A DNA stretch of 64,000 nt from Physcomitrium patens (GCF_000002425.4 NC_037257.1:8638247-8702246), one strand, 5' to 3'; counted from the first letter of the stretch, positions 36,872 to 51,000 are shown. Program-made: numbers and translations. Notes: generated from the letters alone by a model not told the origin.

Positions 36872-38716
36872 ATGAAGCAGATGGAGGGGTCATTGGAAGG
36901 CGCAGCTGTAGAAGGACTAGAAATTCCTGCTGATTTCAGATGTCCTCTCTCGGGAGACTTGATGTCGGATCCGGTGATCGTGGCGTCAGGTCAGACGTAC
37001 GAAAGGATTTACATCCAGCACTGGCTGAATGAAGGGCACGCACGTTGCCCGAAAACTCATCAGAAGCTATCTCACAGGAACCTGATTCCTAATTACACTG
37101 TGAAAGCTCTGATAGCCAACTGGTGTGAGACATACGGAGTGCCAGCTCCGGGACCTGTGCAGTTGAGAGCTTACTCGAGCAGCCTGCAGCCTCCGTCTCC
37201 CGGGGCAGCTGGAAAGTCAGACTCGGATTCAGATTTGGCAAGTCCGACGGGTATGACGCCAAGGGCTAGTAGAGGGCCGATTCTCTTCTCGTCTTTTCGC
37301 GGGTTGGGGAGGAAAAGGTCAGGTGCTTCGCGGTTGAACAATGCTCGCGGTTCCGGGGAGTTGGCTGACAGGGTGAGGAGTTTGAGCGTAGGCGGGGACG
37401 AGGGGGAACCTTCCCAGAGCGATCAGAGCCCTCCGAGAGCACTTACCGGCGACTTGGAAGGGACAAATTCACTGGAAAGATCTCAAAGTGCTCATGCAGT
37501 TGAACATTATCTTCCGCCTTCGCACTCTCGGACGGGATCAAATTGTAGTGTAGCTTCTAGTGTGGAAGATGGACCTACGGCATCTGTAATACAGTTGCCT
37601 GTCACTCCGGGGGACCCTTTCCAGGTTGCTCATGAAAGGTATCCGGACACTCCGGACATTGCTGGACACTCCCGACCTATGACGTCCAGCAACGGAAGCG
37701 GGTCGTTCAGCCGGGGTGGGAGTGGTGGCAGCGGTGGCAACTTTTTTAACGATGAGCCAGGGTCACCAGCAAGGCTACCAGAGAGGTCCACGTTTGGGCG
37801 ACGCGGGGTGGATAGGGATGCCAGCCTTCCTAGAATTGTTCATGACAATACTTCGGGAACTGACAGCACAGTCCAATCGGACTTGGAGAAATGGGTGCAG
37901 GATCTTCAATCGCCGGACATTGATACGCAGCGCCAGGCAGCTTGCGAGCTGCGGATGCTGGCAAAATACAACATGGAGAATCGTGTGACTATCGCCAATT
38001 CGGGAGCAATCGAACCGCTGGTTGCGCTTTTGAGCTCTGAGGATGGGAAAACTCAGGAGAACGCAGTGACGGCATTGTTGAATCTTTCGATCAATGATAA
38101 CAACAAGGCCGAAATAGCTCGCGCCGGTGCAATAGGACCTTTGGTGAACGTACTGCGGGTGGGGAATGCAGAGGCGATGGAGAATGCGGCAGCGACGTTG
38201 TTCAGTTTGTCGGTTATGGACGATAATAAGGTGGCGATAGGATCATCTGGTGCCATTCCTCCTTTGGTTCATCTTCTCATTAACGGGAGTCCTCGGGGTA
38301 AGAAGGATGCTGCGACAGCCCTTTTCAATCTGTCTATTTATCATGAGAACAAAGGACGGATTGTCGAAGCCGGGGCCATCAAACCGCTGGTGGAGCTGAT
38401 GGCGGACCCAGCTGCAGGCATGGTGGATAAAGCGGTTGCGGTGTTGGCGAATTTGGCGACGATTACCGAAGGGAGACAGGCGATTGGCGAAGAACAGGGT
38501 ATTCCGGCTCTGGTGGAAGTGGTGGAAGCAGGTTCGCTAAGGGGGAAGGAGAACGCAGCTGCAGCTCTCCTTCAGCTATGCACGAACAGTCATAGGCACC
38601 GCGCGTTGGTTTTGCAGGAAGGGGCAATTCCTCCGCTGGTAGCTTTGTCACAATCGGGCTCTCCTCGTGCTAAGGAGAAGGTAGGGAACTTTCTCTCGCA
38701 GGTGCCGTGTTTGTAG
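36872..38716 (+). CDS. U-box / armadillo-repeat E3 ubiquitin ligase (PUB-ARM)
   Basis: A single uninterrupted coding exon of 614 residues starts at the ATG at 36872; a second ATG lies three codons on. The U-box (about residues 19-92) shows IPADFRCPLSGDLMSDPVIV, then SGQTYER, CPKTHQKL and LIPNYTVKALIANWCE. These are the E2-docking surface residues of plant U-boxes, which replace the zinc ligands of RING fingers. A Ser/Gly-rich linker follows (about 95-330). Armadillo repeats fill about 335-610, with recurring IEPLVALL, ENAVTALLNLS, GAIGPLVNVL and ENAAATLFSLS units. The protein ends FLSQVPCL. ARM repeats bind the substrate or receptor. Most relatives carry an N-terminal UND domain that is absent here; a possible relic lies upstream. 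Which pathway it serves cannot be told from the sequence. Confidence 0.94.
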   Translation: MKQMEGSLEGAAVEGLEIPADFRCPLSGDLMSDPVIVASGQTYERIYIQHWLNEGHARCPKTHQKLSHRNLIPNYTVKALIANWCETYGVPAPGPVQLRAYSSSLQPPSPGAAGKSDSDSDLASPTGMTPRASRGPILFSSFRGLGRKRSGASRLNNARGSGELADRVRSLSVGGDEGEPSQSDQSPPRALTGDLEGTNSLERSQSAHAVEHYLPPSHSRTGSNCSVASSVEDGPTASVIQLPVTPGDPFQVAHERYPDTPDIAGHSRPMTSSNGSGSFSRGGSGGSGGNFFNDEPGSPARLPERSTFGRRGVDRDASLPRIVHDNTSGTDSTVQSDLEKWVQDLQSPDIDTQRQAACELRMLAKYNMENRVTIANSGAIEPLVALLSSEDGKTQENAVTALLNLSINDNNKAEIARAGAIGPLVNVLRVGNAEAMENAAATLFSLSVMDDNKVAIGSSGAIPPLVHLLINGSPRGKKDAATALFNLSIYHENKGRIVEAGAIKPLVELMADPAAGMVDKAVAVLANLATITEGRQAIGEEQGIPALVEVVEAGSLRGKENAAAALLQLCTNSHRHRALVLQEGAIPPLVALSQSGSPRAKEKVGNFLSQVPCL

Positions 38717-41700
38717 TAGGGCGTTCATAGTGGGATTTCGGCAACCTGTTCATGCCACGGATGAAAGATGAATTAAGTGTGTGTTTAGGGATGGCATGGG
38801 CTGACGAGCTCTGCGGTGATTGGTATGATTGTGCAGGCCTCAGCTCTATTACGTCATTTTCGGGAGCAACGACATGGCGGTATGGGAGGGCGATCCAACC
38901 CAGACAGACACATGGCAGGGTACTGATTTCCCCGCTAAGGAGGCGGTTCTCAAGTAGTTAAGCGAATCGCAGAATAGGGAGGGGGTAGAGGGGTTGTTCT
39001 CTCCTTCCCACTATATATATGGTGACGTTGGACTGCAGCTATGGCTTCATGCGTCGGGGCCGCTGGAAGCGGGCAGAGGAAACAGGACAAATGCAGAATT
39101 CGTTTGCTCCAGCTTTGTGTGAGCAATCCAAACACCGTTCGTTTAGCATGATGTCTCTTGTACACGCCTCGACGATTGTGTAGAAGTTATAGTCATTTGT
39201 GGGGAAAGTAGGAGGCTTCGGTGCAAGGCGAGTTCCCTGGTTGTCCCTGCTTTGTAGTCTGGGTATCTCCCAGGCACATTCTAGATGTTGCATTTCGGAT
39301 GTTGGGACATAGTTTTTTAATCAACTGATTTACATACGACAGATGTCAAAGTCTGTAGGTGGAGATGATTGTAATTTTTGTTCGTCATGAGTAGGAATCG
39401 TTAGGTGGTCTTGGAGAGTGGGGGAGTGGAAGCCTATCGCGTGTTGGGAACAATTAGTTCGGATGACCCACATTTGGGGGTTGCATGTGTAGTCATGGCA
39501 CCAAGATTGCTGTATATTGGATATTTATTTTTAGATTCCTCGAATCACGAGGGGGTTTGCAAGTTCCGCAGAGATATGTCGTCTTATCAGCATGGTTTGA
39601 GCAGTTCGTGGTTCTCGTACTTGTGGAGGGTTGTTACAATGAGCGGTTGTGGACCCTCCGATGGGATGAAAGCAAGTAGTGTGACCAACACGATTTACGT
39701 TGTTTCGACATGATCCAATTGGAATTTGTTGAGGAAAATGTTGATAGAGGCAGTTGATTAGCTGGTTTAGATGCCAAGGACCTGTGATTGTACCGTTTTT
39801 GCATATTTGGATAAATGAGTTTGACAAGTGGAAACATTAGTATTGACAAGTAAATTGCTATCACAAATGTTGTATTTTTGTCAAATCTTGTGTTCATCAG
39901 TACTCGGAACTACAAACCTTGTGCTTCTAGTGTAAGGCGTTCCAAGTCATGGTGATGTCTGGCATCGGTTTGAAAGCGACGTATAGTCAGTATCAATGCA
40001 GCTCGAATCCGCAGCGCACAAATGTTTTTTTTGGTCGCTGATCCCAAGAAGAGAAGTCATGAAGATGATAGGCAAGAGTGGGGATATTGGATGCGTGACG
40101 TGTGGTGACCCAGTTTTTCCCGAGCCTATCTTTGTGGACATCAGTCAGGTTACTCATCTGCGAAATCACTCTGTTCCTTAGTGTTGTCTGAGTCTGCAGA
40201 AGCTGAAGAAGGTGGATGCAGAATTTTGCAGATTGGAGAACGTGAGGAATTTGGTGCAGGGAATCGGTCATTTGCAGCAAGTGCTGTGATATTTTTCGAG
40301 CTCACGAAGTGTTGCAATTCCTCTTGTTGGGTGTCTCAACTATGGTTTAGGTAGTCTCATATATTAAAGATATCAGGTTTCACCTACACTCTTGAAGTCC
40401 ACCTTTGGCTATGGGCTGCAATTGAGCTTAGCTTCATTCCTACACTTTTGAAGTTCATTTCATAAATATTCAATTGAGTTCACATCCAAAGATTGAAATT
40501 GTCAATGTATTTATGTCGATTGAATATTCAGTTGACTACATCATGTTTAGTTGTAGAATGTATAGTATAAATGTTTTGTTGAATTTTTATCATAGGAAGT
40601 GACAATGCAGCTGTAGAATACTAGGTGAATTTTTTATTAAAAATTATTAAAATATTTTGGAGAGAAAAAACATAAGGGGAAAGGAAGGAAAAATAAAAAA
40701 GTAAAACAAAAATCTAATTTTCAATAGTTGCATAGAACTTTGATTGAACTTTGATTCATACCTCTTTTTCTTCTATGATTCAACATAATTTTTGCATTCA
40801 TCCCAAGTGTAGTGTAATCGTGTTTGCTCCAATTATATTGGATTAAAACGACATCTTTTTTAATATGAATACAATGAGGTAGAGATAATCTTATTTATTT
40901 GTTCTGTATTTTGTAAACTTACCATTATTTCATTTTTTGTTAATATTTTGAAGCAACAGGCTTTATGTTTGTTAAAATCTTATTCCTAAGCAGTTCCAAC
41001 TATTTCAATAATTTTTTTTTATTCAACTGTGTAAATTAATTTGTAGTGGTTTTGTGGAAAAAAAAAAAAAAAAAAACATTTATTTACTACTGATAATGTT
41101 GTCATGGCATTATAATTAGGGGATTTACAATTCATCCTTAATGTTTTTGTAGCAATCAACATAATAATAAATGTTAAATATCTTGAAATTATACAAAATG
41201 ACTGCTTTTGAATGAAATGATATTAATTTGGTATCAAAGTTTTGTTACATACATAGACTTTCAAATAATTTGAAAAATCACTTATTTTCTCGTACTTATT
41301 ATTTGGAATAAAAATAAATAAAATTTTACATATTCTCATAAGAAAGTATAAAAAATAAGTTATATTAACTAATTGGTAGTTTATTCAACAAGTTTTGCAT
41401 GATGTTTATTATTATAACTATTATTAGTATTGCAAGAAGCTTTCTCTAATACCTTGATTTGTAAGTCTTTTAGAAAGCCTTCAATTTACAAAACTTTCTT
41501 GCAACATAATACACAAGTACAACTAACGTACTCCTGAGTTGTAGAGTATTGAAATTCCTTCCTTCCCCGCTCTTTGTGTTGGGGTCGAAACGGGGGGCGT
41601 TGCATCTCACTCACCCTTGAGCCTTTCCTTTCGTTTCCTTTTCCTTCGACAGACAGATTATTTCTAATTTCTGACCATGACTACTCGTTTGAGTTGCGTT

Positions 41701-42079
41701 GAGTTGAGTTGCGCCATTCTTAGATTTCACAACCAGACCAGCCAGGCAGCAAGGAAGTAAGGGAGTGAGTGAGTGAGTGTGTGAGTGTGAGAGAGCGAGA
41801 GGGAGAGGGAGAGGGGTAACCGAAATAGGGTTTGGTTCCTGGTTTGCGTCGTGAGGCTGTAGTTCTCTCGCATTGTTCGCATTCCATGATAATTTGGAGC
41901 TGTGTTGACTGTTGTGGCGGTAGGTTGGATTCAGAAGCTTGGGAGAAAGAAAGGTAGATAGGTAGGTAAAAAGGTAGGTTTAGTCAATCACCGTGACGGT
42001 GCGAGTGAGAGAGGGTGTTTGATGGAGTGAGAGGGGATTTGGATTGAGGCTTCTCCCAAGGAGCTGTTATCGGGGAGCA
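38717..42079. other. 3' flank of PUB gene, AT-rich spacer, NUP188 leader
   Basis: About 38717-40350 has mixed composition and probably includes the 3' UTR of the U-box gene. About 40400-41540 is AT-rich with a poly(A) run near 41059-41077 and an isolated TGGTATCAAAG at 41229. From 41560 the DNA becomes CT/GA-rich (GAGTGAGTGAGTG and GAGAGGGAGAGGGAG runs near 41765-41815) and holds TAGGGTTT near 41827, typical of a plant promoter and 5' leader for the next gene. No coding frame was recognised. Confidence 0.5.
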
Positions 42080-45000
42080 ATGGCGAGTGTTGCAAGGGCT
42101 ATTGAGCAAGCAGCTTCGAAAGCGGTGAGTGGAGAGCTATGGTGGGAACCTCACACTACGGTGTTTTACGAGTTGGACAACTGTGGCTTAGTTGATGCAC
42201 ACGGGACAGTGGGCGTGGAAAGGGGTAATTCCGAGGGCGAAGCTCAGTTGGTGAGTTTTGCAAATGCCCTAAATTCTGAAACGCTTGTGAGGGGATCGCT
42301 GGTCAGAGTATCGCTCGTCATTGATTCGATCTAAGTCATGAAAACATGGTTTGATTTCTTTTTGACCTTCATGGTTGCGATCGAAGAGGTTATCAGCTAG
42401 TGCTGCAGTGGCTGCCCTCTCCAATACGCAAGAGCACTCCTTTGTCGAATTTTTGTCACCAGTCACATTTGAGTATTAAAAAGGACGCAAGACCAGTAAA
42501 ACACTTGTGCAATATTGCTTGACTTAGGTTTTGAGAATGTAGACCCGATTACTTAAACCCTGAACCCTATACTCCAGTATGTACTGGATTTGAGTTGGGA
42601 AGCGGGTGGAGTTGTTCAAGTGGAATGCAGTATCAAACAAGCATCTGATGAAGTATTATAAATCATTGGGTGGTTGTGTGTGCGAATTTGACTGTTGGCA
42701 ATTATGATCTGTAGAAATATATAACTTCCACGCTGTTGGATTTGAAGTGTGTGATTTAGCTGCAACATTTGAAAATCAGGCTATATACTTTCACTATTTA
42801 AATATCACCTACTTGTAACTGGTTCTATGAAATTGCTTGAGTTTTTGGCAACATTTATAGCTGTTTCTGAAGGTCGAACTATTTCGTAAACTTGACAATT
42901 TCCTGTTATTGTCTAATTTTGCAGGTTGAAAAGCTGAAAGCAAATCATGGGTGGCTTTTGAACACCCTGTTATCTTTCAAGCCGCCGAATGAAGCATCAA
43001 AAAGCGCTCTTGCATCATCCCGCATTGATGTGGGCAGCCATTCTCTGGAGATTAAACCCGAGTTGAGAGATATTGCTCTCCAAGTCAGCACTCACCTGGT
43101 TTGTCTCCTCACCTGCAAGACGAATTTCCCTTAGTGGCTCTACAAGTTCAAGCTTTCTCTGATTATTGTAGCGATAGTTTTTCATGGAGGAGTGCAGTTC
43201 CTACTTTTCATTCTCATGCAAAAGATATTGGTGTGATGTTATTGGATAGTTATAAATGTTGGTAGTGTAGCTGTGAACTAAGCTTGTCGATATCTGTTCT
43301 CTTTGTAGCTCTTGGGTCTCTACACGCATGTCAACAAGGGTTATCATGATTTGCGGTGGTTTTAATACAGGTCCTGGATGAAGTGCAAGCTTATATATTG
43401 CTGTCCAGGCATATAGAGTCGGGGGCGCTGGTGCCATTTTCTGCCGACAGAGCATTTTTACAAGCTGTGAGTAGCTTCAAATGATTACTATGTCTGATTC
43501 TAGGAAGCGCATTAGAGACTGTGTAGGTTGCAGACCTTTCTTTTCTTTGACCTACTACAGTCTAGTGTTCAGTCAGCTTATAACAGAATTTTTATGTTGT
43601 AAACGGGATCACTTATTTGGAAATCACAAGTTTTGTTGTATCAGTTTTTGTTTTCAACAAATTTAAATCAGGTCGCATATGATTAACCTTAAGTTGATCT
43701 AGCGTTTTTCTTTATTGATGATGAGTGCAGATAACTTTGTATTACTATGTGGAGCGCCAATGTCTGCTGAAGAGTTGTCAGCTGTTGCTTACGTTTCAAA
43801 GTATGTTCGGTGTAGAGTGTTTTGAAATTGTCCAAAGATTCCTCGTGTTTTCTTTTCGGTTTTATTTTGTCTGTCGTTGTATCCTACAGACACGCTGTTA
43901 GGCACCTATAGTGCGTCTCCATACTTGGAAGTGCGTGGTTGTTGGATTCTAGCTGCTAACATATGTATGCTAACGACATGGTTTTCTCAGCATTTCCAAG
44001 TAATTTTTGTTTGTGCATCCACAGTGGCGGATGAAGGTGAATCGCTGAGCTCCTACAAGGCTATGTGCTTGGAGGTTAAGCAACTATTAGAAGATGGTTT
44101 TGAGGATAAGACACTTGCCAACTTAAAAGACCGCTTGGCCGTTGTACAGCCCCAGCATTTAGTAAGGCCCTTGCTTGTCTGTTTGGTCCCTCACATTGCT
44201 TTTATTACATGTGACAAAGATGATTACACCCTGCTCGGACTGCTCGAAATGATGAATCTGGGATCTCTGGAATTTCAAAAGCAGCATCTTAATGAAGTAT
44301 CTATGATTGCGAATTTGTCATCTGCATTTACGTGAGATAACTTATGAAAACTTCCTAGTACTAGCCGGATTATTTGCAAGAGGGAGCAATAGTAGAATAT
44401 TTTTCTTTGGGGGGGGGGGAGGGGGTGAGTAGCTTATAGCCTCAATCGTTGTAGACGATTTTGGGGACGGTCTGCATGCATTGTTGGATTTTTTGTTCAA
44501 GGTTTAGGATTTTTGTTAGTTTTCTATGAGGTCCTTCAATCAGGTTCAGGGGTAGCCTCTATTGTAGGACTACTTAATGCATCGTCATTCCGCGTTGAGT
44601 TCTTTATGTATAAGTATCCTAGCATAGATGAATTTGTTCTACGAGGATGGAAACTCATTTGCTGACCAGGAGCTTGATGACTCAGGATCGAGAATACACA
44701 GTGTTTTGGGCTGAAGAGACCGTTTTGGAACAAAGTTTGCTACTTGACGTTCTCTTTCTTTTGTACTACGAACCATTGAATTCTTGCAAAGCAGCTCGAT
44801 TTAAGGAGCTGCTAAGTTGCTTTCAGGTATGCTTTTCTAATACGAGTTGACTTTGCTCCAATATCTTGGAGATTTGAGTTTTATGCGTGGAGTATTTAAG
44901 GTATAATTTAGTAAGCACCTCATTCATCCTAGTTATAGATCGCTAGGTATGGTGATTGTATTTTCGGCTTATACTTTACTTGTTGCGTCCTCTCTGTTCG

Positions 45001-48000
45001 TAGTTCTGAGCTGATCATTCTGAGTTATGCAGGGCACCGTCTTTGGAAGCGGGCACGGTGAAAGGCTTGTGTTTTCTACAGAAGCAGCGAGATGCGTTGC
45101 GCATGTACGACAGCAAGCAGTGCTTATCCTGATTGAAGCTTTAGACCTTGAGAATTTGTTGTTAATGGTTCATGATGAAACGCCTTTCAGGTTGCCACTT
45201 CATCACATAAAACACATTTTATATTTCTTGTTCTTTCAAGGCACATGGGAATCTCTAGTTGATGCATTTAAGTCTTAGTCGAAGACGAGCAATTTTTTTC
45301 CTCCTATTTAATTAATAGGAAGGAACAAAAATTGTCTTGTTGCATTACAGAGATTTATTTTTTCTTTTAATTATTAAAGTCTTGTGGTTGAGTATTTATA
45401 GTTTTTACGCCCAGGTTTAACATGATATCATAAATAATCTTTTCTCGATTCAGTACCCCATATTCTTATTGAGCAATAGTATTAACTTCAGCTTTCTGGA
45501 TTCTACAATTTAGTTAAGAAGGCATAGTTTTGGCAACAGTATGTGGTTAGTGATTTAGAATAGGTCTCCATACATTCCCAAGAATTTAACCGTGGGGTTT
45601 TAAACAGCCAGGGCGGACACACATTCTCTGTGGCAGAGGTTCAGGAGCTGGATGGTATAATCGGCAATCTCGACACATCAGAAGCCCCAGAGTATGCACC
45701 TCTTCTGTTGGGCTGGGCTACCTTCCTCTGCCTTGTATCCTTCCTGCCAGTATCTGGTGATCAAGCTCCTTTTCAGGTGTGCAATCAGTACCTGCATAAT
45801 ACTGACATCAACTAGTCAGGCGTATTGAAGCCTCGATGTTGGATTTGATGATTTTAACCGAGTTCGACTCCAATTTGGTTGCAATAAACAACGGTGAATT
45901 GGTATGCCTCCCTTGACGCTTAAGTTTATCCTGGTTTGTCAGGAAATGGATCTTTCTGCATGCGTTCGGCAGGCATATGATGGTGGAGCATACAGTTATC
46001 TGCTGGAAATGCTCCGAAGTGACTCCTTTCAAGAATCAGATGTAAGTTATTATTTAACTTTAAAGCTTCTGGCCGGTATTTTGACAGTCTGCGCCACCTT
46101 CGCAAACTTTACCAGAGCTCGTGTGTATCGTATCTGTGTGTCTTGGCAGTGGAATTTTATTTGTCGTATTTAATTGTTGGAAGATGAATCTGATCACCTA
46201 TGCGGTGTGCTGTAAACGTTTTGCTCGTCCATGCGTCTTCAAACTTCATGTTTGAATACTGGTTAAATCATTCGCTTATAGTTTCTGGTTTTATACAGGT
46301 GCAAGTGGGTGGATATAAAAGTGTCGTGAAAACATTGGCTGCAGCATTTCTTGCAGCGTTCGATTCTGCAACCCGGGTATTTTCTAAGGTTTTAATATTT
46401 TATAATTTCTAGGTAGTAGTTCAAGGTCTCTTCACCTGGTATGGACCTGTGGAACATGGAAGAATGATTTTTTATTTTTATTTTCTACGCAGATGGATTA
46501 CGAAGGCTACGACATCCTCATCAATATTTTTTGCGAAATTTATCGTGGTCAGGTTAGTGATGTCTTGTTTTGCTCTCTCCAACTCAGATGACGTAACTCT
46601 GATTGTTCGACCTCCCTAATTAGCCTGATTTGGTGGTTCGTTGTCAGACATATTTTACCTGTATAATCTTTATTGTTTTTATGCCTTAGCCTAAACCGTG
46701 GCTTAAATTGTTTGCTTTTTAGTTTTTTACAGAAGCGGGAAGTAGATTTGTTATCTAGTCAGAGGAAGTAGAACACACTTTCTCATCATTGGTTGATGAT
46801 TAGTGATTCAGCTTAATATGAATGAGATGAAATTCTGTCTCCTTGTCATACAGGAATCTCTTTGCTTAGAGCTATGGGATCGTGATAGTGTAATTGATGG
46901 GCCCATTCGAAATTTATTATTCACGCTACGGGAGGATTTCCCTTACCAAACTTTGTCGCTAGTGCGGCTGTTGGCTGCCCAATGCAAAGGACCATGGCCA
47001 GCTGAATGTGTGTAAGTGTACTAATTGTCCATTTTACTTTCGCGAGTTGCTATTTTCAATAATGTAGTTTTGATATCTGAGTACTGCTTTTTTTTGAGTA
47101 GTATGCCCTTAACTTCTTTGTATCTATATATATTCTTTGCAGATACGATTTTCTCTACAAGATGGTAAAAGTTACCTCCCTTTACCAGCATCCGGAGGGA
47201 GCAGTTATGTGCGAAAAGGGGAGTGTTTTGCAGACAAATGTTACTCTTCTAGTTCCTGGTGCCCCTGGTCTAATGATTCCTCGGGGCACTTACGGACGCA
47301 TCTCGAGAGTCATTGATGGACGTGTCAGTCTTGTCCATTGGGAGGTAAAGACTATTTTCTTTTGACGGTAGCTGGGTTCAATCAATGGTTCGGGCGTATG
47401 TTTCTCTGGGCCTCTGTATTAGTACCTTTTGGATATCGTACCGATTTTGTTAACTTTCGAATTTGCAATTTATTGTTCTTATTACTTTTCTTATCGCTTT
47501 ATTTCGTCTTGTACTTCAATTGGAGCAAAGAGTGTCCTCTTAAAGTACTCAGTCAATTTCTGGTTTTCTGTTTTCGAATTGCTCCTTGGGGAGTGCAGTG
47601 CGAACACAGTGGTATTCTGATTCTTCTGCTACGCATGCTGCAACGTTCAGCCTCTGGTTACCTGTTGGAAGAGGTCCATGCTAGCCTTGATCTGTTGCAA
47701 CAAATGCTCTCTTCTAACAAGGTACGACAATCCTACTATCTTCGGGCTTGGTTAATTTTGAAGAATATTAAGATTCTCCCTGGAATCCTATTTACCGAAA
47801 ATAGAATGTACTTTTAATGACGGGAGTATAACTTTAAGCTCATTAACCTCTCGGTATTTCCTGGTATTTTAGGTTCTAGCTCAGTTGTTGTTGGACCTGG
47901 ATGGTGCCGTGGCAACTGTGACTGCCCGCCGTGATGGACGCATGGAGGATTTTCTGAGGTGTGGAAACTCTCAATCTCAAGTTTTTTATTCTTAAGCACC

Positions 48001-51000
48001 CCATTGGTTGATTGAAGTGGGATGACTAATCGAGAAGTATTGGTGACGCGCAGAATTGATGTTGTGGCTATGATTTGTGCCATAATCAACGGATTGGCTC
48101 AAAGTCGTGGTAATTATGTCATGTTGTCCTCCTGCATGCATATACTTGGTTCTTTCGCGCTTTGGTAAGTAACTGATATCTTGGTCCATCGTTTCATTTT
48201 CAACCTCTGATGGCGGCGAGTGGCACGGCGATTTGTCCAATTCTGAGTCACAATGTAATATTATCCTGAAGTTCTAAATTTAGTTAGTGGTAAGAAACTA
48301 TTTATCATTGAATTGTGTGTTCAGCTCGCCTGAGCAAGTAATGGAGGAGCTTGGGAGAACGAGTCTTCTTCAGCCGTTTGGCAGCTCCATTGGGTAACAT
48401 TATTACAACTTTCACACCTGGTTTTGGTCCTGGTTTAATTCATAGTTAAATGCTTTGACGTTGGGCATATGTGTTGCGTTTCATAAATGTGCAATATCTC
48501 TTTCCCTCTGATGTTTTCTTGTTCTGTGCTCCTATGTAGAGACATTATCTTAGTCAAGGTAAATTTCAAGTTCTAATTTTTCCTGATTCATCCAAAGCTT
48601 TGATAGCTTTTAATCTTCACCCCTAACAGTTATCAGAATTGTACCCGTGCATCAAATTCTGATTCTGGAACCAAAAGTCACAGCACGCAAAGAGGAACCT
48701 ATTGCTATTTGTTTCGGCTGTACTATGCTGCCACATTTTATCTTTTTCACAGCACTTAAGTTATGCGATAGTTGTTGAACTTGGATTCTTCCAATGAGGA
48801 TTTTGGGTTTATTGCAGTGGCGAGTGGGTCTCTACTGGAAGTCTTCTTCAAATGCTTCTGCAGAAAGTAGAGCCGAGTATTGGAGACTACCCTCTTGCTC
48901 TGGCTGGTACTGGTTTCTCAAGTCATCGTTGTGATTTACGTTGGTGATTTCCCATGCTTCAGAATTTTGTTTTTCTTTTTCATGAAGTTTCCTGATTCTA
49001 GTAGTTGACCAAGGTTTAAGCTTTCTTTATTACAAGGTTGGGCAATTATTAAATTTTGATTATTTTAATGTGTGCCAGCCCTTGGTTTTACCAAAACAAT
49101 AGTTGAGAAAGGTGTTGAATCCGAAATGTTATCTTCTCTCGTCATGTATATGGTGCGGGAGCTACTTCTGAACCATGGAAACTGGAAATACCAACAACCT
49201 CATCAACGGTGGCAGATCACTACTCAGGTGTTCTTGCAGGATTTACTAGGTGATTTATGCAAGTGCATCGTTTTTAGTAGCAAAGAAAAATGTTCCTGTA
49301 CAAATACACCAAACACAGAAAATGAGAGGCGTGCATACCATAAGATGATGCAAGCCATTGGATATTACTGAAGTCTGGGTACCTGACATTTAGAGTTGAC
49401 AATGCAGACATTGCAGGTTAGCTTGTCAGTACTGACAGGAACATCATCAAGAGTGTCAACTGGGAACTTACGAAGGGTGTTGCTAGAAACTTTTCTCTTC
49501 GACTCTATTATCCAAGATTTCATTTTCCAAATTTTGTCCATAGGTTCAACTTTAGAGGTGAGTACAATTCTATACATTTACTTTGTAAATGTTTTCGAAT
49601 GTGTTGAGTCGTGGCATGTGTTCAGCTTCACTGCGCAATTAAATATCATGAAACGTGTTGGTGCGAATTCGTAAAGTTTTTTACAGTCACTTATGTTTAT
49701 CTACTGCAGGAGCTGCACTACAATCGATCAGTGAGACCCAGAGAACTGGAATGGGTACAGTATGCCCTACATACAGTTCTTTTACTTCTGCACCATGTCC
49801 TTCTTGATGCGACTGTTGGCCCTGCATCAAAAGTGAGTCCCTTCTCCTAAATTGAAAATGTATTGTTTGATAGCGAGGTTGCTGGAACACCATGCTGCAG
49901 TGTCAAGCAGCGCAGTAGCAGCAAGTAATTTTGTGTTTACGCTTCCTACAAATACATTCCCTTCACAAAGGTGTGCCTTTTATATTTTAGTTTTTTGCTG
50001 GACAGCTAACCTTTATGCCATAGCTCTGAAAGTGTTTCTTAACGTTTCTTCTATGATGGTTCAGGATTATCCAGGAATGTCACTGTTGGAGCAGTCTCTT
50101 TTGCGGAAGTTTGCTGGCCCTCTGCCTGTAGTTGCAATAATTGCTTCATTCTTAAGTTTCTCTCGCAATGCGGTATGAACTATTGGTGATCTGTTTTCCG
50201 TGCCGTTTCTAAAACTGGAGTCTGTTGTCATAATACCGTCTATCATAGCTGGTGATATCTTCGTCAGTCTAGCGCCTCGGTTCATGATGTACATATTTGT
50301 TCTTTATGCCTAATCTAGGACTGCTCACTGAGCTTTCAGGACATGCAATTAGCAAGTGTAAGGGCTCTCACCAGCCTCTGCGTTTCAGCTCAGAAAGCAC
50401 GGCCTCATTCGGTCAGCATAGCGAGCTACATTTCTTCTCCTGACCAAGTAAGTTATCTTTCCAAACCTTCACATTTTGAAGGTGCTTCCTAGTTTTGTAG
50501 ATGTTTTACTTTAACTACTACCCAACTGTTTGTTATATCTGTAGATTGTGGGGTGACCGAGTGGAGTGAAATGTCGCATAGCGTGTCGTTTAAGATTCCC
50601 TTATATATGTTTACCTGCATTTTTATTCTAGTCTGACAAATTATTCTCGATTCACTTGTAGAGGAAGGTTTTGCGCAATGTAATATGTCAATTTTTGTCG
50701 GAAGAAGGCTGGGTGTCCCATCAGGAGTTGTTTATCGCAATAATTGAGCTCTTAACTACTGCAGTAAAATGGCAAGTAAGTGGATGTTCGAGTATCGTTT
50801 ATAATCTATCGCATGTGACAATCACGCACTTGCATCTTTCAATTATTAATTGCGCTTGAGTAAAGAAACTGAGATTATCTTGGCAAACTTATCATACGGG
50901 CCACTGAGACACAGCTTGACGCATGATTCTGGTGGGTGAATTTTGGGTGTTAAGAACCCTTACATTTTTGTAATTGATGCATTCTTCGTGGATGGTGCTG

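Noticed and set aside
47338..47817. Hydrophobic 159-codon frame in NUP188
   Set aside because: It runs through an intron. Only the 47599-47721 part is coding, in the NUP188 phase.
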